Positions 41,471 through 49,319 of a stretch of 64,000 nucleotides of DNA are shown piece after piece. Each line of letters starts with the position of its first letter. The first letter of the stretch is position 1. The notes under the pieces were generated by a model, which did no database searches, had not been told where the DNA came from, and saw only the letters and a program-made list of their open reading frames with translations. Source of the stretch: Paenibacillus foliorum (GTDB lineage: Bacteria > Bacillota > Bacilli > Paenibacillales > NBRC-103111); NCBI RefSeq assembly GCF_013141765.1, contig NZ_WHOD01000100.1:26781-90780 (forward strand), given 5' to 3'. The translations under genes were made by a program, and so were the position numbers.

Positions 41471-41778
41471 CGAATTCTCATTCAGAATTGAATGGAAATT
41501 CGTCTATTATTTATTTAGGTTTACTTCAAGAAGTCAAAAACATATGTTTTTAAGTGGCCTCGGAAAAAAGAGTCTTTTTTTTCATTATAATAGGAGGGCT
41601 GCGTCGGCGTTAATCGGATCAGTTTGACGTTATTCGACACCTTTGAATGATGCTGTTGTGTTGTGCTGGAGCCTAACGGCTTTCTGCATCTCGCGCATAC
41701 CCTGATATATTGGCGGGGGCAGCGTTACCGCTTTACTGTGGTGTACAGAATGTGATCAGGTCAACAATAGAATATAAA
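41471..41778. other. Non-coding remnant region
   Basis: About 300 bases with no gene. It contains a T-rich stretch near 41570 and GC-richer sequence from 41600 to 41760 of different composition from its surroundings, probably debris from the adjacent mobile-element remnants. Nothing further can be assigned. Confidence 0.3.
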
Positions 41779-41801
41779 AAAGCGGCTGCTTTAGCCGCTT
41801 T
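41779..41801 (-). terminator. Rho-independent terminator of the GH88 gene
   Basis: On the minus strand AAAGCGGCT and AGCCGCTTT pair around AAAGC, and TTTTATATT follows. It lies about 115 bases after the GH88 stop. Confidence 0.75.
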
Positions 41802-41916
41802 ACTCTTTTTATCAGAGATTGATGCTAGTGTTCCGTTACTATCCAAGTAGAGATATTTTGCAATTATTTTTTTGCTGTCTTTATAGTAAATCCATTGAAT
41901 TTCCGCGAATACTCCG

Positions 41917-43038
41917 TTAGAACAATCCTGGTTGACCGTGTACTTTGGAAAGTGCTTCTACAAAATAATAATCCCCATAGATAATCGGCACATTAACATG
42001 CTTGTTTACGGGATAAGATACGGTTCCCTTGGTAAGAATAGCATCCTGCCGGTCGCTGAAATCAGCATAGTTCTCATAAAGCCCTTTGAGTATTGCGAGA
42101 GCACTTTCGTAGTAGAAGGATTTTTCTGATTGATCTTCAAGCAGCATACTCAGCTCTAACAGACCACTTGCCGTACAGGCGGCAGCTGTAGAGTCACGAA
42201 CAAACTTATCTTTCTCTGCAGTTCTGAAATCCCAATAAGGAACTTGATCTTCAGGAAGATGGGATAAGAAGTAGTTCGCGATATTTTTAGCAGCTGTCAG
42301 GTATTCAGTTTTACTTGTTTCACGTGCTGCAATAGCAAATCCATAAATAGCCCAGGCCTGTCCTCTCGACCACGCAGAATCTGGCCCCAGGCCTTGCCCT
42401 CCGAGGTTCTCAAGCTTCTCTCCACTCTCCGGATCGAAGCTTACGATATGAGGGACTGTCCAGTCATCTCTTACAAAATGTTTGAGTACGGTATCTGCAT
42501 GTGCAATAGCGATATGCTTGAAGCGAGGATCATGATCTTCCTTCGAAGCCCAGAATAACAATGGCAAATTCATTAGGCAATCAATAATAGCCCAGCCTGT
42601 ACTATTCGGATTGACTCGATCCGTCCATGCCCTGATAAATTGCCCCTTCAGGTTGAATCTGCCTGCCAGATGGCTGGCCGCAATTAGACCAGATCTCCGG
42701 GATTCTTCATTTCCAGTCCATTGATAGTTAACAACAGCTGTTGGCAAGTACATAAATCCAACATCATGATGAATATCATAGAAGTCAAACAATGGAACGT
42801 TTAGTTCTTGCTCAATGTTTATTGCAATCTTTTTTAAGGATTCCTCTTTCGTTTCACGATAGGCCAGCCAAAGCAAGCCTCCCCAGAATCCAGAGGTCCA
42901 GAAGGAAGCGTCTTCACAATTGTAGCTGCCATTCAAGCACACATGTGGAAAGCTTACTCCAATTTTTTTACTTAATTTACTGATTTTCTTCATGGATTCT
43001 TTATAAGCATTATCCAGCCAATCCGGGTGTTGGTTCAT
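41917..43038 (-). CDS. Glycoside hydrolase family 88 unsaturated glucuronyl hydrolase
   Basis: A 373-residue cytoplasmic (alpha/alpha)6-barrel enzyme that removes the 4,5-unsaturated uronate left by polysaccharide lyases. Landmarks: SFWTSGFWGGLLWLAY, the Asp in YDIHHDVGFMYLPTAVVNY near residue 93, the second Asp in GWAIIDCLMNLPLLFWAS near 153, DSAWSRGQAWAIYGFA, and RDSTAAACTASGLLEL. All are standard in the unsaturated glucuronyl hydrolase family. It is divergent from a fourth sugar importer and beside two heparinase-like lyases, which would produce its substrate. The upstream DNA carries a 34-base motif shared with the importer promoter. Confidence 0.93.
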   Translation of the reverse strand: MNQHPDWLDNAYKESMKKISKLSKKIGVSFPHVCLNGSYNCEDASFWTSGFWGGLLWLAYRETKEESLKKIAINIEQELNVPLFDFYDIHHDVGFMYLPTAVVNYQWTGNEESRRSGLIAASHLAGRFNLKGQFIRAWTDRVNPNSTGWAIIDCLMNLPLLFWASKEDHDPRFKHIAIAHADTVLKHFVRDDWTVPHIVSFDPESGEKLENLGGQGLGPDSAWSRGQAWAIYGFAIAARETSKTEYLTAAKNIANYFLSHLPEDQVPYWDFRTAEKDKFVRDSTAAACTASGLLELSMLLEDQSEKSFYYESALAILKGLYENYADFSDRQDAILTKGTVSYPVNKHVNVPIIYGDYYFVEALSKVHGQPGLF

Positions 43039-43106
43039 TTGTTGTATCTCCTCTCATTCTAAGATCGTATGATGTCACGATACATTTATAATAATGTTAG
43101 CAGAAT

Positions 43107-43140
43107 GAGAGGTATATCTTCACTATTTGTTGTTGTAGTG
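43107..43140 (-). promoter_or_regulatory. Putative AraC-regulator site upstream of GH88
   Basis: Read on the minus strand this is CACTACAACAACAAATAGTG followed by AAGATATACCTCTC. A close relative (differing mainly by a missing AAC triplet) stands on the plus strand at 45679-45711, ahead of the importer operon. Two targets of one regulator at similar distances from start codons indicate a shared activator site. Confidence 0.6.
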
Positions 43141-43187
43141 AATTTCAATATTACAGCAAGAAATCGTGATTCCAATAAGCTTGGAAG

Positions 43188-45440
43188 TTAATTTAAGTTC
43201 TTGATATATTCCCCGGGAGATACGCCAATATACTGCTTAAAAATTCGAATGAAAGAGTTGGTATTATTGCATCCGACAATCACCGCAACTTCATGAACCT
43301 TATAATTCCCCTGATTTAGGAGTTCCTTGGCTCTTTTCACCTTCAATGTATTGACATATTGTTTAAAGTTAATGTCTAGTGAATTCTTTAATAGCTTGCT
43401 AACATAGCTTTCAGACAAGTTAAATTGATCTGCAATGTCTGTTAACGATAAATCTTTATCAAAGTGCTTATGGATATAAATAAATATTTGGGAAGCGGTA
43501 GAACTCTCTAAGCTGAACTTATCCTTGTTACAATAATTAAAGATCAATTCAAACAACGTGAAGGTTTTTTCTGTAAACTTCGAAACAGGAACCTTCATAA
43601 ACTCATTCAATTGGTCAGGGTATTCCCTTATAAATTGATTCAATGTTGTTCCATTTGTATTTAAGCATCGTTTAAAGGTGGATAGGATCGAATGCTTCAA
43701 ATTCGACAGATTCACAGGATTAAGTGTTGTTTGATTTATATTATGATCCAGAAGATTTCTGAGCAAATCGTGAGCTTTGCCCAATTCATTCGAATTGACA
43801 TAATTAATTAGACAGGCTTCAGTCTCTATAGGATAATAACAAACCGCTTCTTCGAGATCTTTAACATTCTGTGAGGTTAACACCTTTTTTGTAGTTGCAT
43901 ACTGATTATTGCTCATCCGAAGCAGCTCCTGCAGTGCGGAAGTCAGCTCATTGAGTTGATATGTACTTGATATGCATGCTGTAATATCGAGTGATAGATC
44001 TTTTTCGATGATATTGATAACGGTCTCTGCAATTTGCTTCAAGGACTCGGATGAAATGCGATTAAAAATAATACAGTATTTATTCTTATCTAATGGCAAA
44101 GTAAAGAAATCTTCGTATTCACATGGAATCTCCCTGATTATAGTATTGAAAATCAAGGATAGGTTTGGAGCTGGTGCCGTCTTATCCAGAGCTTCAATTC
44201 CATTGCATTCCAATAGTATGATATTCAAGTCTTCTTGAAATTTCTCTAATTGCATTGCAGAGAGATTCTCTTGAATAAACTCCTCGCTTGCAATTCCGTA
44301 AATGACCTTTCGGAAAAAATCCTCCCGCAAATGTACAAAGGAATGATCCAGCTTATTCTGTAAAGAATGATTGATGGAATACACCTGCTCAATGCTAGAC
44401 TGGATGTAAGCGAGTTCATGAATTTGGTCAGCATGTTCATTTGAAGAAGCAGTTGAAATTGAATTTCCTTTTTGCTCATCCAGAAATTGCAGCAGTTGGC
44501 GAATCGGTTTGTAGCTTGACCTCGTAGCCATGTAAGCAAGGATGATACCTAGCAGCAGCAAAAGCACACTAGGGAACAACGCTGTCTTCCATATTTCAAT
44601 AAAAACAGTGCCAAACGAAGTCGATTCACTTGAATAAACATAGTTAAGATTCGGTATCACCTTTGAAGGATGGATATAATTGATGGTTGATCCCACTCTT
44701 AGGTGGTTAATATCTTCCTGCTCGTTCCGTGCATCGATTCGAGTTAAGATTTCTTTATCCAGCCCTTTATTATGAATATAGGAGCTGATCGTTTCATTAG
44801 TATGTAGATAGAAATTACCTTTAAGGTTATCGACAAATCCGGGTAACAAAGAGCTGCTGTCGATAACAATAAAAAAGTATAGAGGATCCAGTTTAGAATT
44901 TACAATTTGATGAAGCATTACGATATTGCCAGGTTTCTTGGACAGTGATTGCGGGACGACATACGTATTCGAAGCAAGAATCGGACTTTCCATATTATGA
45001 AAGCGATCCAGTGCTTCTGGATCTATACCGAGCTCATTCAAATAATTTTTAATATTATAGGTTCCTGCAGCTGTTATTACCATGTCATCTGTCAACTTGG
45101 TTATACCAAATGTGAAGCCTAGCTGGCCAAAACCTTGCAATTGATGAATCAGATCATGGTGTAAATTAACAATGTGCAAATAATTTGTCTCGGTACTATA
45201 GCGATAATCGATTAAACTTTGTAACGTAGATATTTTATATACAAGTTCCATTGCAGTGCGGAGCTTGAAGTCCGCATAATTGCTGTTTTGATCTATGAAT
45301 AATTGGTTGCTATGGTTGTTTTGGGCATCTGCCATTTGATAGCTTTTGTAAAAGATGATAGATGAGGTGATAACTGAATATAGTAGGACAATAACGATAA
45401 ATAAGGTTAGCATCTTGTACAAAAACTTCTTCTTAACCAT
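43188..45440 (-). CDS. Membrane-anchored AraC-family regulator (YesN-like, extracellular sensor)
   Basis: A 750-residue one-component regulator. Helix 1 at about 8-30 (MLTLFIVIVLLYSVITSSII), an extracellular region of about 260 residues, helix 2 at about 292-312 (LFPSVLLLLLGIILAYM), a cytoplasmic linker, and a C-terminal double HTH: ISxTDIADQF-like LSLTDIADQFNLSESYVSKL at about 668 and YKVHEVAVIVGCNNTNSFIR at about 715, with the family ending FKQYIGVSPGEYIK. Such proteins sense oligosaccharides outside the cell and activate neighbouring importer genes. No histidine kinase partner is needed. It is flanked by GH88 and the divergent importer operon, its likely targets. Confidence 0.92.
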   Translation of the reverse strand: MVKKKFLYKMLTLFIVIVLLYSVITSSIIFYKSYQMADAQNNHSNQLFIDQNSNYADFKLRTAMELVYKISTLQSLIDYRYSTETNYLHIVNLHHDLIHQLQGFGQLGFTFGITKLTDDMVITAAGTYNIKNYLNELGIDPEALDRFHNMESPILASNTYVVPQSLSKKPGNIVMLHQIVNSKLDPLYFFIVIDSSSLLPGFVDNLKGNFYLHTNETISSYIHNKGLDKEILTRIDARNEQEDINHLRVGSTINYIHPSKVIPNLNYVYSSESTSFGTVFIEIWKTALFPSVLLLLLGIILAYMATRSSYKPIRQLLQFLDEQKGNSISTASSNEHADQIHELAYIQSSIEQVYSINHSLQNKLDHSFVHLREDFFRKVIYGIASEEFIQENLSAMQLEKFQEDLNIILLECNGIEALDKTAPAPNLSLIFNTIIREIPCEYEDFFTLPLDKNKYCIIFNRISSESLKQIAETVINIIEKDLSLDITACISSTYQLNELTSALQELLRMSNNQYATTKKVLTSQNVKDLEEAVCYYPIETEACLINYVNSNELGKAHDLLRNLLDHNINQTTLNPVNLSNLKHSILSTFKRCLNTNGTTLNQFIREYPDQLNEFMKVPVSKFTEKTFTLFELIFNYCNKDKFSLESSTASQIFIYIHKHFDKDLSLTDIADQFNLSESYVSKLLKNSLDINFKQYVNTLKVKRAKELLNQGNYKVHEVAVIVGCNNTNSFIRIFKQYIGVSPGEYIKNLN

Positions 45441-45576
45441 AATTCGATACCCCGCTTCAAATCATCATGATTATTCAAATCGTCTCAAGTCTACATCATT
45501 TTTGAGTTTGAGTTCAAATAAAAAATTAAACAAATAGATACAATACTCATTTCTTGAATACACGTAAACCCTTGTA

Positions 45577-45590
45577 GAAAAGCGCTTTAT
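45577..45590. promoter_or_regulatory. cre-like palindrome in the importer upstream region
   Basis: GAAAAGCGCTTTAT has the perfect core AAAGCGCTTT but matches the cre consensus at only 10 of 14 positions. It lies in the 340-base divergent region between the AraC regulator and importer genes. Confidence 0.4.
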
Positions 45591-45678
45591 TGATGGTTTA
45601 TATCTATGAATAATGATTTTTTGTTCTTTCGATTTTATTTTATTTTCGTCAATTTTAGTCATAAAACAATAAAACAAA

Positions 45679-45711
45679 CACTACAACAAATATTCAAGAT
45701 ATATCTTTCTC
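45679..45711 (+). promoter_or_regulatory. Putative AraC-regulator site upstream of the importer operon
   Basis: CACTACAACAAATATTCAAG then ATATATCTTTCTC, aligned with the minus-strand motif at 43140-43107. A TATAGG hexamer begins 42 bases after its first base. At the corresponding position in the GH88 promoter there is TAACAT. These would be weak -10 elements dependent on an activator. Confidence 0.6.
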
Positions 45712-45781
45712 GGAATCTCCTATAGGATTCAGTTATGGCAGAGCGATGCATGATTTCAGAGCCAATAACAGGAGGTGATAC

Positions 45782-46774
45782 TTGAACATGAGAAATTCTG
45801 CAGTGCCAATGAATTCACCTACCAAATTTAAAAAAAGGGTGAGGCGTAACGTAGATTTGAAAGCATACTTTAGGGAGTTAAAAAAAGATGTGTCTAGGGA
45901 TCGAATACTGTACTATTTACTTATTCCATTTTTGCTATGGTTCCTAGTCTTTAAGTATCTTCCCATGTGGGGAATTCAAATTGCTTTTAAAGATTTTAGC
46001 TTATTTAAAGGAATAGGCGGAAGCGAATGGATTGGATTCGAGTACTTTAAAGAATTTATTGAAAGCGAATACTTTTTAAGGGTATTTAAAAACACGGTCA
46101 TTATTAGCTTGTATGGACTCCTGATTTGCTTCCCGGCGCAGATTATATTGGCCATTATGATTAGTGAAGTTACTCGGGAAGGTTTCAAAAAAGTGGTACA
46201 AACGCTCACCTATTTGCCTCACTTTGTATCAGTAGTCGTCATAGCAGGGATCGCAACAACGTTCCTGGCTCCGGATAGTGGCTTGTTTAACCTCGTTTTA
46301 GAAAAGTTGGGGATGGAGAAGATTTATTTCTTGACCAATCCTGATTATTTCAGAGGAATCTATACAACCATGAACCTTTGGAAAGAAACGGGATTTGCTT
46401 CAATCGTCTTTATCGCAGCTATTGCTGGCATAGACACGCAGCAGTACGAAGCTGCAAAAATGGATGGAGCCAGTAAATTTAAACAGATTATACATGTAAC
46501 ACTGCCAGGCATATTGCCCACCATTGTAGTAATGTTCATTCTAAAGATCGGCAACCTGCTGAGTGTCGGATATGAGACGATCATTCTGCTTTATCAGCCG
46601 GCAACTTATGAAACAGCAGATGTCATCAGTACTTATGTCTATCGTTCAGGGCTTATTGATGGCAGATACGACTTCGCAACAGCCGTGGGATTGTTCAACT
46701 CCATCGTAGCCTTAATCTTAGTCGTTACGGCAAATAAGATTAGTAAAAAAATAACTGATGCAAGCTTATGGTAG
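45782..46774 (+). CDS. CUT1 ABC importer permease, LplB-like
   Basis: A 330-residue permease with a Lys/Arg-rich cytoplasmic N-terminus (KFKKRVRRNVDLKAYFREL) and about six helices starting at YYLLIPFLLWFLVFKYLP. EAA loop: QYEAAKMDGASKFKQIIHVTLPG. AGGAGGTGAT at 45770 is spaced best for TTG 45782; ATG 45788, two codons on, is the alternative. First gene of the lyase operon. Confidence 0.92.
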   Translation: MNMRNSAVPMNSPTKFKKRVRRNVDLKAYFRELKKDVSRDRILYYLLIPFLLWFLVFKYLPMWGIQIAFKDFSLFKGIGGSEWIGFEYFKEFIESEYFLRVFKNTVIISLYGLLICFPAQIILAIMISEVTREGFKKVVQTLTYLPHFVSVVVIAGIATTFLAPDSGLFNLVLEKLGMEKIYFLTNPDYFRGIYTTMNLWKETGFASIVFIAAIAGIDTQQYEAAKMDGASKFKQIIHVTLPGILPTIVVMFILKIGNLLSVGYETIILLYQPATYETADVISTYVYRSGLIDGRYDFATAVGLFNSIVALILVVTANKISKKITDASLW

Positions 46775-46783
46775 GTGATAAGT

Positions 46784-47656
46784 GTGATTGAGTCAAGAGG
46801 AGAGAAGATATATAAGATTGTCAATAATATCCTGCTAGCTCTTTTGGCGATGGCAGCGCTGTATCCTTTTATATACGTATTATCAGCTTCCATTAGCAAG
46901 CCATATAACGTAGTTACAGGTAAGGTGCTTCTATTTCCCCAAGGGTTTACATTTGCAGCATATAAAGAGGTTTTGGGCAATCCGGATATATGGTTAGCTT
47001 ATGGAAACACCATATTTTACACCGTTGCAGGAACGGCTGTATCCATGGTTTTTACGATCTGTGGTGCATATGCTTTGTCGAAGAAGCGCCTGAGAGGAAG
47101 AAAATGGCTTACGTTATTAGTTGTGTTAACACTCTGGTTTGATGCGGGGATGATCCCTTTTTATCTTACTTTAAGAGATTTGGGACTATTAAATACGCGA
47201 ACAGGTATCATTATAGCTTTTGCATGCAATGCCTTTAAGGTTATCTTGCTCCGCACCAGCTTTGAAGGAGTGCCGGACGAGTTAGAAGAATCGGTGAAAG
47301 TAGATGGTGGTAACGATCTGCAGGTATTACTTAAAGTGTACTTGCCGTTAGTGAAGCCCGGATTAGCGACAGTTGGATTATTTTATGCCATCGAGAGATG
47401 GAATGGATATTTTTGGTCGATGATCATGCTGACCGATATGGACAAGATTCCGCTTCAAGTATTACTAAAAAAAATGATTGTAGAAAATCACTTGCAATCG
47501 GAATTTGGAGCTGCATTGGACTTTACTTCTACTGTATCTGTGGAAACCGTGACCTATGCTACAATTGTGGTCTCTATTATACCCATCGTACTTGTGTATC
47601 CTTATATCCAAAAATATTTTATAAAAGGCATGTTAGTAGGGGCAGTGAAAGGATAA
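46784..47656 (+). CDS. CUT1 ABC importer permease, LplC/YtcP-like
   Basis: A 290-residue permease: first helix ILLALLAMAALYPFIYVLSA, EAA loop ELEESVKVDGGNDLQVLLKVYLP, and the LplC ending YFIKGMLVGAVKG. GTG 46784 is chosen for its TAGGTGAT site; GTG 46775, directly after the preceding stop, is the alternative. Partner of 45782 and 47687. Confidence 0.9.
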   Translation: MIESRGEKIYKIVNNILLALLAMAALYPFIYVLSASISKPYNVVTGKVLLFPQGFTFAAYKEVLGNPDIWLAYGNTIFYTVAGTAVSMVFTICGAYALSKKRLRGRKWLTLLVVLTLWFDAGMIPFYLTLRDLGLLNTRTGIIIAFACNAFKVILLRTSFEGVPDELEESVKVDGGNDLQVLLKVYLPLVKPGLATVGLFYAIERWNGYFWSMIMLTDMDKIPLQVLLKKMIVENHLQSEFGAALDFTSTVSVETVTYATIVVSIIPIVLVYPYIQKYFIKGMLVGAVKG

Positions 47657-47686
47657 ATTATATATTTTAAACTGGGGTGAAATTTC

Positions 47687-49261
47687 ATGAAAATGAAAAA
47701 GACTGTTTGTCTTTTAGTGGCAACAACGTTGACAGGGACTATGGTGGGGTGCTCATCATCACCTAAAGAAGCTGCTCCATCTGCAGCGAAGACACAAAAT
47801 AATCAAAATCCGTATTTGGCTTCTGGGAAGCCGCTTAAATTAACTGTTCATATGGGAACTAAAGATTCAGGTGTATTTAAAAATGATTGGCCGATCTTCG
47901 TGAAAGCAGCAGAAATGACCAATGTCTCACTGGAAGGAACATTGCCGAATACGGTGTCCGATTTCAGTGAAACCTTTAGTATCGTAATGGCATCGGGTAA
48001 GCTACCGGATATTATGCAAGCACTGTCCAGGGATTTCTTGCAGTTTGGTCAGGAAGGAGCCTTTCTATCACTCAATGATTTGATTGACAAAAATGCTCCT
48101 AATCTGAAGAAATTCCTTGCAGACAATCCGGATGTAAGAAGCGCAGCCTCCGATGATAAAGGAAGAATATGGTTTATTCCATTTATCGCAGATGGAGAGG
48201 CTGAAAAAGGCTGGTTTATCCGTAAAGATTGGTTGGATAAATTAGGATTGAAAGAGCCGAAGACAGTTGACGACCTGCATAATGTATTAACAGCATTCGT
48301 TAATAAAGATCCTAATGGAAACAACAAAAAAGATGAAGTCGGATTTTTCCACAGAAATACAACCATCGGCATTGAAGGCCTAATGGCACTTTGGAATGGA
48401 TACCCAAGCTATCGAGCATTTGATAACAAAGTTGTATTCGGACCTTTAGAGAAGGAATATGGCGTTGCTATGGAAAATATGGCGAAGTGGTATAAAGAAG
48501 GGCTCATTGATAAAGAGATCTTTACTCGCGGAAGCAAGGCAAGGGATGTTCTCCTTGCAAATAACGTTGGCGGGTTGACTCATGATTTCTTTGCTTCAAC
48601 GGGCAATTACAACGAGCAGTTGGGAAGCAAGATTCCAGGCTTCGGCTTTGATCCTATGCTTCCACCAGCCGACGTAAATGGTAAAGTGAAAGAGCCTTCC
48701 AAACGGGATCGCGCTAAAAACTATGGCTGGGGAATATCCCACAGCAATCCGGACCCCGTTGCAACAATTAAATATTTTGACTTCTGGTTCTCAGAAGAGG
48801 GCAGACGAATGGCGAACTTCGGTATCGAAGGCGATACGTTTACAAAGGTCAACGGCAAGCCGATTTTCACAGATAAAGTCTTGAAGTCTGATAAAGCGCC
48901 TATAGATGTTATCCGTAAGACAGGAGCTCAATCTAACTTTGGCTTCCAACAAGATTACTCCTTCGAAGAGCAATGGACACCACCTTTGGCAAAAGACGGA
49001 ATTGATATGTATAAAGAAAAGAAAGTATATATGGATAGATATCCCATTCTGAAATTTACAATGGAAGAGCAAAAGAAAATTGAGAAGATTTTCCCTAAGG
49101 TAGATACTTATATTGCTGAAACGAGACAACAATGGATCTTGGGCGCGAAGCCAGTGGATCATGCGGCATTCGTAAAAGAACTTGAAAAGTTGGATGTACG
49201 TCGTTTGGTAGAAATTAATCAAGCTGCTTATGATCGATATGTTGCTGAGATGAAAAAATAG
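47687..49261 (+). CDS. ABC oligosaccharide-binding lipoprotein, LplA-like
   Basis: A 524-residue binding protein. Signal peptide with lipobox MVGC at about residues 19-22. Landmarks: IVMASGKLPDIMQALSRDFL, LNDLIDKNAPNLKKFLADNP, and WFIRKDWLDKLGLKEPKTVD. The long LplA form is typical for lyase-derived oligosaccharides in Paenibacillus-type loci. It should bind the unsaturated products made by the secreted lyase at 51291. A 12-bp stem-loop follows the gene. Confidence 0.93.
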   Translation: MKMKKTVCLLVATTLTGTMVGCSSSPKEAAPSAAKTQNNQNPYLASGKPLKLTVHMGTKDSGVFKNDWPIFVKAAEMTNVSLEGTLPNTVSDFSETFSIVMASGKLPDIMQALSRDFLQFGQEGAFLSLNDLIDKNAPNLKKFLADNPDVRSAASDDKGRIWFIPFIADGEAEKGWFIRKDWLDKLGLKEPKTVDDLHNVLTAFVNKDPNGNNKKDEVGFFHRNTTIGIEGLMALWNGYPSYRAFDNKVVFGPLEKEYGVAMENMAKWYKEGLIDKEIFTRGSKARDVLLANNVGGLTHDFFASTGNYNEQLGSKIPGFGFDPMLPPADVNGKVKEPSKRDRAKNYGWGISHSNPDPVATIKYFDFWFSEEGRRMANFGIEGDTFTKVNGKPIFTDKVLKSDKAPIDVIRKTGAQSNFGFQQDYSFEEQWTPPLAKDGIDMYKEKKVYMDRYPILKFTMEEQKKIEKIFPKVDTYIAETRQQWILGAKPVDHAAFVKELEKLDVRRLVEINQAAYDRYVAEMKK

Positions 49262-49270
49262 AGGAGTGTG

Positions 49271-49305
49271 ATAGGCTGTAGAGAATGATACGATCTACAG
49301 CCTAT
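49271..49305 (+). other. Intercistronic stem-loop before the lyase gene
   Basis: ATAGGCTGTAGA and TCTACAGCCTAT form a perfect 12-bp stem with an 11-base loop, directly followed by the TTAAGGAGG ribosome site of the next gene. It may stabilise the upstream binding-protein mRNA or modulate lyase translation. Confidence 0.6.
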
Positions 49306-49319
49306 TTAAGGAGGCAAAG

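Noticed and set aside
41650..41760. GC-richer stretch that might be an attachment site or end of a phage gene
   Set aside because: No direct repeats, integrase or tRNA nearby; only a composition difference.
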